7,693 nucleotides of DNA, from contig DXVY01000074.1 of NCBI GenBank assembly GCA_019417145.1, positions 1 through 7,693 of the forward strand, written 5' to 3'. Shown here piece after piece: positions 1-6,155 of the stretch. This stretch comes from Clostridiales bacterium. GTDB lineage: Bacteria > Bacillota > Clostridia > Oscillospirales > Acutalibacteraceae. The translations under genes were made by a program, and so were the position numbers. A model generated the notes under the pieces. It saw nothing but the letters and a program-made list of their open reading frames with translations, searched no databases and was not told the DNA's origin. The stretch's first letter is position 1. Every line of letters begins with the position of its first letter.

Positions 1-3000
1 AGGGAGTCAGGGTGATGGAGCGCACCGCCTTTTCCACCGTCGCCGTATAGCTACCAGTAAAGTAATCAAAGACGGGCGACAGTTTACCGCTGCTCAATTC
101 CAGATAGGTAAGGCCCTCCGGCTGTTCGGGCAAATCCTGGAGGTTATAGACTTCCAGCTCGGTCAGCTGCAGCCGGTATTCCCCGTTTCTGGCAAAGAGA
201 CTGGTGGCGTACAGCCGGACGTACCGGGCCGACACCGTATCGAAATCGGCCGTCTGGGGCCCGTAGGCCGGTATCTCGGCCAGTTGGCCGGTGTATACCG
301 TCCGCCAGGTTTCCCCGTTGTCCGACACCTGGATTTCATAGGCCTTGGGGGCGCCGTAGCCCACCATGTTCCCATCCTCATTCTGGCAGGAGGGATAGAA
401 TACCACCTTGTTGACATCCATGCTCTCGCCCAGGTCTATGCTGACCCATTCGCTGTGGTCGTTGGAGATATTGGTGTTGGAGGAGTGGCCGGCGTATTCG
501 CCGTTGGAATTGGCGTTCTGCCGGTCGCCGTCCACCAGGTTGGAGGCCTGCCAGCCCCAGGAGGGGTTGTTCTCGACCGAGGAGGCATCCACGGCCTTGC
601 CCCGGGCCAGGTTCTCGCTCTCGCCCAGCACGACCTGGCGGTAAAGACTTTCCAAATTGGCCCGGGCGGCCTTCAGCTGTTCGTCGTCGGTGGTGTAATC
701 CTGCGCCAGCTTGGTTGCGGTCAGCACGGCCGATGCGTAGGCCGCCGCTTCGGTAGCGCTGGCATCGGACATATCGGCGTCGCCGTACTGGGCCAGGGCT
801 TCGTACAGGGCCTGCCGGGCTTCGCTGCCCTGGGCCCCGGCTATGGCGGCGGCCAGGGCGGCCTCGGCGTCGTTCAGCTGCTTCTGGAAGGCTTCGCCCG
901 CTTCGGCGGCCGACAGCCGGCGGGCCTCTTCCAGGGCGGCTTCCACATCCGCCAGCACGTCGGCGGGATACAGGTCGGTATCCAGGGATTCGGCCGTCTC
1001 GATGGCGTCATTCAGGGCAAATTTGTACAGTTCCACCAGGTCGCTGCCGGTGACAATGCTGTAGCTGCCCGCCGAGAGGGTCAGGCAATACCGGCCGTCC
1101 TCCGGCTCGGCCGCCGTCACGCCTTCGGCCGAATCCGCCGCCTGGCCGTTGACCAGGACGCCGTCCGCTTCCGCCGTAGGCAGATAGGCCCTGGCGGTGG
1201 AACCGTAGGGAACGGTGAGTTCCATGGTGATGGTGCCGTCGTCATTCAACTTCCAGTTGGAGGAAAGGGTTCCCCGCACGGTTTCGATGGAGCAGTTCAC
1301 ATAGTCTAAGCTGCCGGTAAAGGCCGGGTCGATGGTAAAGGTCTCGTAACCACCCGTAATGTCCCGGATGCCGGCCAGGCCGGAATAGAACCACTCGCTG
1401 GCCGAGCCGAACATATGGTGATCCAGAGAACGGGTAGTGGTCTCCCAGTTCTCCCAGCAGGAGGTAGCGCCCTGGGCCAGCCAGTAACCCCAGGAGGGAT
1501 AGGTAGTCTGGGTGGCGATGCGGAAGGCCAAATCCTCATAGCCGTATGTATCCAGCATGGGCAGAATCAGCTTGGTACCCACAACGCCGGTATCCAGATG
1601 ATAGTCCTTGGCTATGATATCCTGGGCCAGGCTGTCCACCACGCTCTGCACATGCTCGGCGGGCACCAGGCCGTAGGCCAGGGAGGCCAGCTGGGAGGTC
1701 TGGCGGTAGCGGGTGCGATCGTTTACCTGGCTCCACTCGCCGGTGTCGTAGTAGCCGTTGGCCTGGTCAAAGAACCGGGCATTATAGGCGGCGTACATAT
1801 TTTCCAGGGCGTCTTCATAAACCGCCAGGTCGGCCGCATAGCCTTCCGCCTGGGCCCGGTCGCCCGCATCATAGGCATTATCCGCCAGCAGCCGGGTAAG
1901 GTTGGCAATTTCGGTTAAGGCGCCGTAGAGCATGGCGTTGTCGGTGATTTTGGAGCCTTCGGAAGCGCCGGCGCTGATGGGGGCGTTCCCGTCGGTGAGG
2001 TTGGAGGGGGAGCACCAGTCGCCGTAGCTGCCGCCGGCCCACAGCCAGCCCTGGCCCCGGATGATGCCTATATCGGTCATGGCAAAGGTGCGCAGGGCCT
2101 CGTACATCTCCTCGGCGTAGGCGTAGTTGCCGTAGTACCGGCACATCTTGGTGATGTCGAAGGGGAAGACGGTATTCCAGGTGGGATGGTTGTCGGTAAA
2201 GGAATCGGCGCTGGGCACGATATCGGCCACATTGCCGAAGGCCTCCTGGGTGTCGGCCAGCATGTTTAAGAAGGTCTCCATGACGTTCTCGGCGTCAAAG
2301 TTGTAAAGGATGGTGTCCAGCATCACATTGGCGTCGCCCGTCCAGCCGTTCTTCTCGTAAACCGGCGTGTCGGTGATGCGGCCCTGCTGGTTGTTGAGAA
2401 CCGTCCGCACCATCATGGCCTGCAGGGCGTTTATCATCTCGCTGGAGGTTTCAAAGCGGCCGGCCTGCTCCATGGCGTTGTTGATGCGGTACATTTCAAT
2501 ATTGTCGGCGGTAAAGTCGCCCTGCCAGCCGTCGATTTGGATGTACTGATAGCCCTTGTAGGAGTACCGGGGCTCATAGGCAGCGTCGGCCGAACCGTCA
2601 GAAATGTAGTGGTCCTGGCAGATGTTGGCTTCGGAGAACCAGTTTTCCCCTTCGCCGTCCAGGCCGCCCAGCTTCATGACCGTGCCGTCCTCATGCTGCT
2701 TTTCCGAATAGGTGATGGTCAGCTCCTGCCCCTCCGGGATGTTGATGCCGGTGAGCTTGGCCCAGCCGGTGGTCATGACCGGGCAGGTCACCACCCAGGA
2801 ATCTTCGTCCAGCTGCTGGATGCGGGAGGGCTTGAAGGTGGCCGTGCGCATATTGGGCTCCTCGTGCTGCCACTTGAGAGCGGCCGCCTCCCCATCCTCA
2901 TTGACAGGGGTGGCCAGCACCGAGGCGTCCATCCAGGCGCTGTCGTCGTAGCCGACCTGGTCGAAGCTGCGGCCCTCTGCGTCCACCAGCGCCTTGCGGG

Positions 3001-4969
3001 CGTCGTACTCGTCGCCGTAATAGAGGCTGTTGGCTGTGATGGGGCCGTCCCGGCTGACCTTCCAGCTCTGGTCGGTGACAATGGTCTCGCTGGAGCCGTC
3101 GGTATAGATGATTTGAAGGTTCAGCAGGCACTTGGGATTGTCCCGCCAATGGGCGTTGGGCCAGTTCCACACGCCGCCGGTCTCGTTATAGAAGGAATTG
3201 CCCAGTTCCACGCCTACCACGTTGCCGCCGGCCTGCAAAAGCGCGGTTACGTCATAGACGCAGTAAAGGGAGGTGTAGTCGTACTGGGTGGGGGCGGGGT
3301 TCATGACCGAGTCGGTCACCGGCTGGCCGTTGAGAGTCAGGGTGAAGAAGCCCAGGCCGCAGATGTAGGCGTAGGCCGAGGCCACTTCCTTCTCCACCTG
3401 GAATTCCCGGCGCAGGTTGACCGCCGCACGGGAGGCATTCTGCACGTCGTTGATGCTCAGGTTGGTCTTCCAGGGGTCGGAACCATAGGGCACATGCTGC
3501 TGGGGTTTCGTCCAGTCGCCGGCGGTACACTGGATCTGGTTCCAGCCCTCCACCTCCTCGGTGCAGCCGGTCCAGGTGGTGTCGGTCCCAATATCCAGCC
3601 GGGTAGTCTGGGCAGGCTGGTCGGCGACACCGTAGACCTCCATCTCGGAAAGCTGCAGCCGGTATGCATTGTTCCGGGGAATAAGGCTGGAAGCGTAGAA
3701 TCGGACATACCGGGCGTCGACGGCTTCAAACGCCGCCGTCTGGGGACCGGCCGCCGGGGCGGTCTCAAAGCTGCCGGAATAGACCGTCTCCCACTTTTCC
3801 GCGTCGTCGGACACCTGGATTTCGTAGGCCGCCGGCGCGCCGCAGGCCGTCCAGACCCCGTCGGCCTGCTGGGCGGATGGGTAGAAGACAACCTTGTTCA
3901 CTTCCGACACTTTCCCCAAATCCACATATACCCACTCGCTGTGGTCGGAATCGGTGGAGGCGCTGGAGGAATAGCCCGCCCGCTCGTTCGCATTGTTGGG
4001 GTTGACGTTCTCCCGGTTCCCATCCACCAGGAAGGGCAGACTCCAGCCCCAGTCGGGGTTGTTCTCGGCCGAGGAAGCTTTGACCTCTCTGCCTATGGCT
4101 AGGTTCCCGTTTGCAGATCCCGTGGGCTCCTCCACTTCCACCGGCTGGGCGAAATCAATAATCATCCGGGCGATGGCCCCGGCGTTGCCGGCCGCGCCGT
4201 TGGTGGCGGCCATGGCGATGCAGTTTTCCCCCGCCACCACCAGGTCGGTGACGTCGGCCATGCCGCCGTAGGTCCAGGAACGGGTGGAACCGATTTCCAC
4301 GCCGTTAAAGTACAGGGTGCTCTGGTCGTCGGCCGTCCAGGCCAGGCGGGCCAGGGTCACATTGCTCGGATCTTCCACCGTAAAGGTTTTGCGAAAATAC
4401 TGGGTGCCGGCGTCATAGCTGCCGGCGGTGGAGGTATCCGAGCCGCCCAGCCAGATCCAGTGGGCCCCGTCCAGGGTCATTTTCTCGGTCTGGGCCTGGG
4501 GATAGCCGATCCACTCCCCTTCCCACTCGTCCGCATCATAGATACCGGTGTGGAAATAGGCCGTTTCGCTGGTGCCCAGCAGGACGTCGGCCTCGTCCCA
4601 GGCGCTGACCGTCCAGTAGTAGCCGGCCTTGGAGGAAAGGGGCTCCCCGCCGTACTTTACATTAAAATTGTCGGCCGACTCCACCTTTCCCGAATCCCAG
4701 ACGTCCCCGCGTCCGGCGGCCGCATTTTCGGCGGTGGTGGCCACCCGGATGCGGTAGGCCGACTGGGCGCCGCCGAACCCCTCGTCCCGGATGAGCCAGG
4801 AGAAGGTAGGGACGTCGTCCACGCCCAGGGGCTCGGTCAGGTCGTCCACCTTCAGGTCATAGATGACCGGCTGGTCGGCCGCCAGGGCCGGCGCTGTGAC
4901 CGGCAGGCCAGCCACGCCCAGCGCAAGGCTCAGCGACCCGCAAAGCACATGTTTTAACAGCCTTTTCAT
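1..4969 (-). CDS. Secreted multidomain GH78 alpha-L-rhamnosidase, 3' end outside window
   Basis: Predicted to release terminal alpha-L-rhamnose from glycans outside the cell. The frame is open from ATG at 4969 to the window edge (1656 codons, no stop), so the C-terminus is missing. Visible in order: signal peptide 1-30 (MKRLLKH, hydrophobic core, ALA before ADQPV); fibronectin-like domain about 32-145; jelly-roll 153-274; F5/8 type C module 289-447; rhamnosidase N-terminal beta-sandwich about 465-710 with YGDEYDAR near 655; concanavalin-like domain about 715-830; (alpha/alpha)6 catalytic domain about 833-1190; C-terminal beta domain to about 1310; two FIVAR-like helical segments 1312-1448; second F5/8 type C module 1453-1609; start of a cadherin-like beta-sandwich from 1620 (LSSGKLSP...SYTATV). 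Catalytic candidates by family motif are E872 in DTPVYEKNGWTGDA (acid), E1173 in CWENWE (base) and H1184/H1185 in SLDHHMFGS. AAAGGAGG lies 8 nt before the ATG. The family is secure; the exact substrate (pectin rhamnogalacturonan, plant glycoside or other) is not visible. The missing end may carry a surface anchor. Confidence 0.93.
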   Translation of the reverse strand, partial: MKRLLKHVLCGSLSLALGVAGLPVTAPALAADQPVIYDLKVDDLTEPLGVDDVPTFSWLIRDEGFGGAQSAYRIRVATTAENAAAGRGDVWDSGKVESADNFNVKYGGEPLSSKAGYYWTVSAWDEADVLLGTSETAYFHTGIYDADEWEGEWIGYPQAQTEKMTLDGAHWIWLGGSDTSTAGSYDAGTQYFRKTFTVEDPSNVTLARLAWTADDQSTLYFNGVEIGSTRSWTYGGMADVTDLVVAGENCIAMAATNGAAGNAGAIARMIIDFAQPVEVEEPTGSANGNLAIGREVKASSAENNPDWGWSLPFLVDGNRENVNPNNANERAGYSSSASTDSDHSEWVYVDLGKVSEVNKVVFYPSAQQADGVWTACGAPAAYEIQVSDDAEKWETVYSGSFETAPAAGPQTAAFEAVDARYVRFYASSLIPRNNAYRLQLSEMEVYGVADQPAQTTRLDIGTDTTWTGCTEEVEGWNQIQCTAGDWTKPQQHVPYGSDPWKTNLSINDVQNASRAAVNLRREFQVEKEVASAYAYICGLGFFTLTLNGQPVTDSVMNPAPTQYDYTSLYCVYDVTALLQAGGNVVGVELGNSFYNETGGVWNWPNAHWRDNPKCLLNLQIIYTDGSSETIVTDQSWKVSRDGPITANSLYYGDEYDARKALVDAEGRSFDQVGYDDSAWMDASVLATPVNEDGEAAALKWQHEEPNMRTATFKPSRIQQLDEDSWVVTCPVMTTGWAKLTGINIPEGQELTITYSEKQHEDGTVMKLGGLDGEGENWFSEANICQDHYISDGSADAAYEPRYSYKGYQYIQIDGWQGDFTADNIEMYRINNAMEQAGRFETSSEMINALQAMMVRTVLNNQQGRITDTPVYEKNGWTGDANVMLDTILYNFDAENVMETFLNMLADTQEAFGNVADIVPSADSFTDNHPTWNTVFPFDITKMCRYYGNYAYAEEMYEALRTFAMTDIGIIRGQGWLWAGGSYGDWCSPSNLTDGNAPISAGASEGSKITDNAMLYGALTEIANLTRLLADNAYDAGDRAQAEGYAADLAVYEDALENMYAAYNARFFDQANGYYDTGEWSQVNDRTRYRQTSQLASLAYGLVPAEHVQSVVDSLAQDIIAKDYHLDTGVVGTKLILPMLDTYGYEDLAFRIATQTTYPSWGYWLAQGATSCWENWETTTRSLDHHMFGSASEWFYSGLAGIRDITGGYETFTIDPAFTGSLDYVNCSIETVRGTLSSNWKLNDDGTITMELTVPYGSTARAYLPTAEADGVLVNGQAADSAEGVTAAEPEDGRYCLTLSAGSYSIVTGSDLVELYKFALNDAIETAESLDTDLYPADVLADVEAALEEARRLSAAEAGEAFQKQLNDAEAALAAAIAGAQGSEARQALYEALAQYGDADMSDASATEAAAYASAVLTATKLAQDYTTDDEQLKAARANLESLYRQVVLGESENLARGKAVDASSVENNPSWGWQASNLVDGDRQNANSNGEYAGHSSNTNISNDHSEWVSIDLGESMDVNKVVFYPSCQNEDGNMVGYGAPKAYEIQVSDNGETWRTVYTGQLAEIPAYGPQTADFDTVSARYVRLYATSLFARNGEYRLQLTELEVYNLQDLPEQPEGLTYLELSSGKLSPVFDYFTGSYTATVEKAVRSITLTP
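143..613 (-). repeat. F5/8 type C (discoidin-like) module, copy 2 of an intragenic duplication
   Basis: Encodes residues 1453-1609 of the rhamnosidase. It starts NLARGKAVDASSVENNPSWG and ends RLQLTELEVYN. Copy 1 is at 3630-4105 of the same gene. Shared blocks include ENNP.WGW, DHSEWV..DLG, VNKVVFYPS, YEIQVSD and ARYVR.YA.SL..RN..YRLQL.E.EVY; well over half of the residues match by eye, and stretches of DNA match too. The fold usually binds carbohydrate (CBM32-like), so this copy probably helps target the enzyme to its substrate or to a surface glycan. Confidence 0.85.
3630..4105 (-). repeat. F5/8 type C (discoidin-like) module, copy 1 of an intragenic duplication
   Basis: Encodes residues 289-447. 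It starts NLAIGREVKASSAENNPDWG and ends RLQLSEMEVYG. It lies inside the N-terminal half of the enzyme, between an upstream jelly-roll (153-274) and the rhamnosidase N-terminal domain, which is a less usual place than the C-terminal end. It is paralogous to the module at 143-613. Confidence 0.85.
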
Positions 4970-4977
4970 ATGTTTTG

Positions 4978-4985
4978 CCTCCTTT
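4978..4985 (-). promoter_or_regulatory. Ribosome binding site of the rhamnosidase gene
   Basis: The minus strand reads AAAGGAGG, followed by 8 nt and then ATG at 4969. This near-perfect Shine-Dalgarno, directly followed by a signal peptide, fixes the start codon. Confidence 0.9.
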
Positions 4986-4990
4986 GCGCA

Positions 4991-5026
4991 TGTAAGCGGT
5001 CATCGGGAAAACGGGCCGCGCTTACA
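4991..5026. promoter_or_regulatory. Split palindrome in the rhamnosidase leader (possible operator or RNA hairpin)
   Basis: TGTAAGCG (4991-4998) and CGCTTACA (5019-5026) are perfect 8-bp inverted arms separated by 20 nt. They lie downstream of the predicted rhamnosidase transcription start and end 5 nt before its Shine-Dalgarno. Each arm looks like a half-site of a LacI/CcpA-type operator (cre consensus TGWAANCGNTNWCA), but neither has a good partner half right next to it. In RNA the arms could form an 8-bp stem with a 20-nt loop. The repeat is seen directly; its function is inferred. Confidence 0.45.
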
Positions 5027-5066
5027 GACCGTGGCCGTTTTCACAAATCCGCTCTTCATATCCGCG

Positions 5067-5096
5067 TTGATTTTATTGTAATCGCTATGCTATAAT
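5067..5096 (+). promoter_or_regulatory. Sigma-A-type promoter of the AraC-family regulator gene
   Basis: The -35 box is TTGATT (5067-5072), with an 18-bp spacer and a -10 box TATAAT (5091-5096) that is preceded by TGC, an extended -10. Transcription would start near 5103, giving a leader of about 35 nt. It overlaps the opposite promoter completely. Confidence 0.7.
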
Positions 5097-5103
5097 AAAA
5101 CAA
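5075..5103 (-). promoter_or_regulatory. Sigma-A-type promoter of the rhamnosidase gene
   Basis: On the minus strand, TTGTTT (plus-strand 5098-5103) is followed by a 17-bp spacer and TACAAT (5075-5080). The predicted start is near 5068, giving a leader of about 99 nt that contains the split palindrome. The imperfect boxes suit a promoter that needs an activator, such as the adjacent AraC-type protein. Confidence 0.6.
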
Positions 5104-5122
5104 CCATCGTATTTTCTAATAT

Positions 5123-5130
5123 AGGGGGTG
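5123..5130 (+). promoter_or_regulatory. Ribosome binding site of the AraC-family regulator gene
   Basis: AGGGGGTG is followed by 8 nt and then ATG at 5139. It supports this start; no other well-placed start is present between the promoter and this ATG. Confidence 0.75.
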
Positions 5131-5138
5131 TTTTTCAT

Positions 5139-5990
5139 ATGTACTTTGAGCCGGAGAAACGGTTTTTGAAAGAGGACGCCATCGAGATTGTCACCCTGAT
5201 GCAGGGAAACATCCCGCCCCACCAGCACGCCTTTTTTGAGCTGGCTTATATTGTGGACGGGCAGGCCATTCACATTTTAAACGGAAAACAAATGTATGTA
5301 AAACAGGGGGACTATTTTATTATTAACTACGACGAAGAACACGCCTACGCCCTGATTGACCAAAAGCCTTTCAATCTGGTAAACGTGCTGTTCAAGCCCG
5401 AGCTGCTGGACCACTCCTTTAAAAATTGCAAGGATTTTCAGCAGCTGATCAATCATTACCTGATACAGATTAACACCTCCGCTCTGATTCAGAAGCCCAC
5501 CCATATGTTTTTCTGCGATGAGGACGGCTCTATTCTGCGGATCATCCGCCGAATTATGCGGGAATACGAAGGGCAAAGCAACGGCTATATCGCTCTGATC
5601 CGATGCTACATAATCGAAATCATTATCCATACCCTGCGCACCATCTGCAAGCATGAGGTGGAACCGGCGGCGGACGACTGCATCCGCTACATAAAACGGT
5701 ATATTGAAAAAAATTACATGAATCCCATCACCCTTATGGACATCAGCCAACAGCTGCATTACAGCGAGCCCTATCTTTCTCAAAAGTTTAAACAGGATAC
5801 CGGATACACCTTTGTGCACTACCTGCAAAAAATGCGCATGGAGCACGGCGGACGGCTGATCGCCAACACCGATAAAAAGATCAGCGAGATCGCCGAGCTG
5901 GTGGGATACAAGGATGTAAAATTCTTTCAGGTTGTCTTTAAAAAGCACTGGGGCCTCACCCCGTCCGCCTTTCGGAAATCCTATAAATGA
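5139..5990 (+). CDS. AraC/XylS-family transcriptional regulator with cupin-like sensor domain
   Basis: A 283-residue DNA-binding regulator, full length for the family, cytoplasmic, with no signal peptide or membrane segment. The N-terminal half (about 15-100: IPPHQHAFFELAYIVDG, then VKQGDYFII) has the look of an AraC-type cupin, which binds a small ligand, typically a sugar. Residues 184-283 form the double helix-turn-helix: the first at about 199-219 (LMDISQQLHYSEPYLSQKFK), the second at about 248-275 (ISEIAELVGYKDVKFF...GLTP), joined by RMEHGGRLI. It is divergent to the GH78 gene across 169 bp, so the likely target is that promoter and the likely ligand is L-rhamnose or a rhamnose-containing oligosaccharide; both are inference from position. 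Its base composition is visibly less GC-rich than that of the flanking genes. It ends TGA at 5988-5990. The family is very sure, the ligand is not. Confidence 0.95.
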   Translation: MYFEPEKRFLKEDAIEIVTLMQGNIPPHQHAFFELAYIVDGQAIHILNGKQMYVKQGDYFIINYDEEHAYALIDQKPFNLVNVLFKPELLDHSFKNCKDFQQLINHYLIQINTSALIQKPTHMFFCDEDGSILRIIRRIMREYEGQSNGYIALIRCYIIEIIIHTLRTICKHEVEPAADDCIRYIKRYIEKNYMNPITLMDISQQLHYSEPYLSQKFKQDTGYTFVHYLQKMRMEHGGRLIANTDKKISEIAELVGYKDVKFFQVVFKKHWGLTPSAFRKSYK

Positions 5991-6073
5991 CGGCGGGAGG
6001 CGCCGGCAGCCCAACGCCGAACGCTTTTCGCCCTGCGCCCGGACGGGCATGCGCCTGCAACCGGCCGCCGGCC

Positions 6074-6126
6074 CCTAAAAAACAAAAATGGCGGGCGCGC
6101 CGGAGGGGAAATCCGGTGCGCCCGCC
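6074..6126 (-). terminator. Intrinsic terminator of the M23 peptidase gene
   Basis: GGCGGGCGCGCCGGA (6090-6104) pairs with TCCGGTGCGCCCGCC (6112-6126) around a 7-nt loop: 14 matches of 15, the exception being G/T. Read on the minus strand the stem is followed at once by ATTTTTGTTTTTT, a classic U-tract, about 30 nt after the M23 stop codon. On the plus strand the stem forms with a G-U pair but no U-run follows (CTGTATAC), so it would end regulator transcription less well. Confidence 0.85.
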
Positions 6127-6155
6127 CTGTATACTATACGGACTATTCACATAAT

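Noticed and set aside
284..1309. Plus-strand open frame of 341 codons
   Set aside because: It has the same shadow pattern of Gly/Val/Gln/His-rich low-complexity translation, opposite the C-terminal modules of the rhamnosidase.
2537..4102. Long plus-strand open frame of 521 codons opposite the rhamnosidase gene
   Set aside because: It is a GC-rich antisense shadow: Gly/Val/His-rich translation with no recognisable domain and no ribosome binding site, while the opposite strand encodes clear GH78 and F5/8C domains over the same bases.
4991..5004. A standard cre (CcpA) site reading TGTAAGCGGTCATC
   Set aside because: The left half fits the consensus but the right half does not, so it is recorded only as half of a split palindrome.
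5277..6050. Minus-strand open frame of 257 codons opposite the regulator
   Set aside because: It lies antisense to a confident AraC-family gene, extends into the GC-rich convergent gap and has no ribosome binding site or domain pattern.
5991..6080. GC-rich segment with several short inverted repeats after the regulator
   Set aside because: No single stem with a following T-run could be defined, and no repeated unit elsewhere in the window supports a REP-like element.
6129..6139. Small inverted repeat GTATACTATAC near the M23 stop
   Set aside because: 5-bp arms of A/T-rich sequence are expected by chance and lack context.
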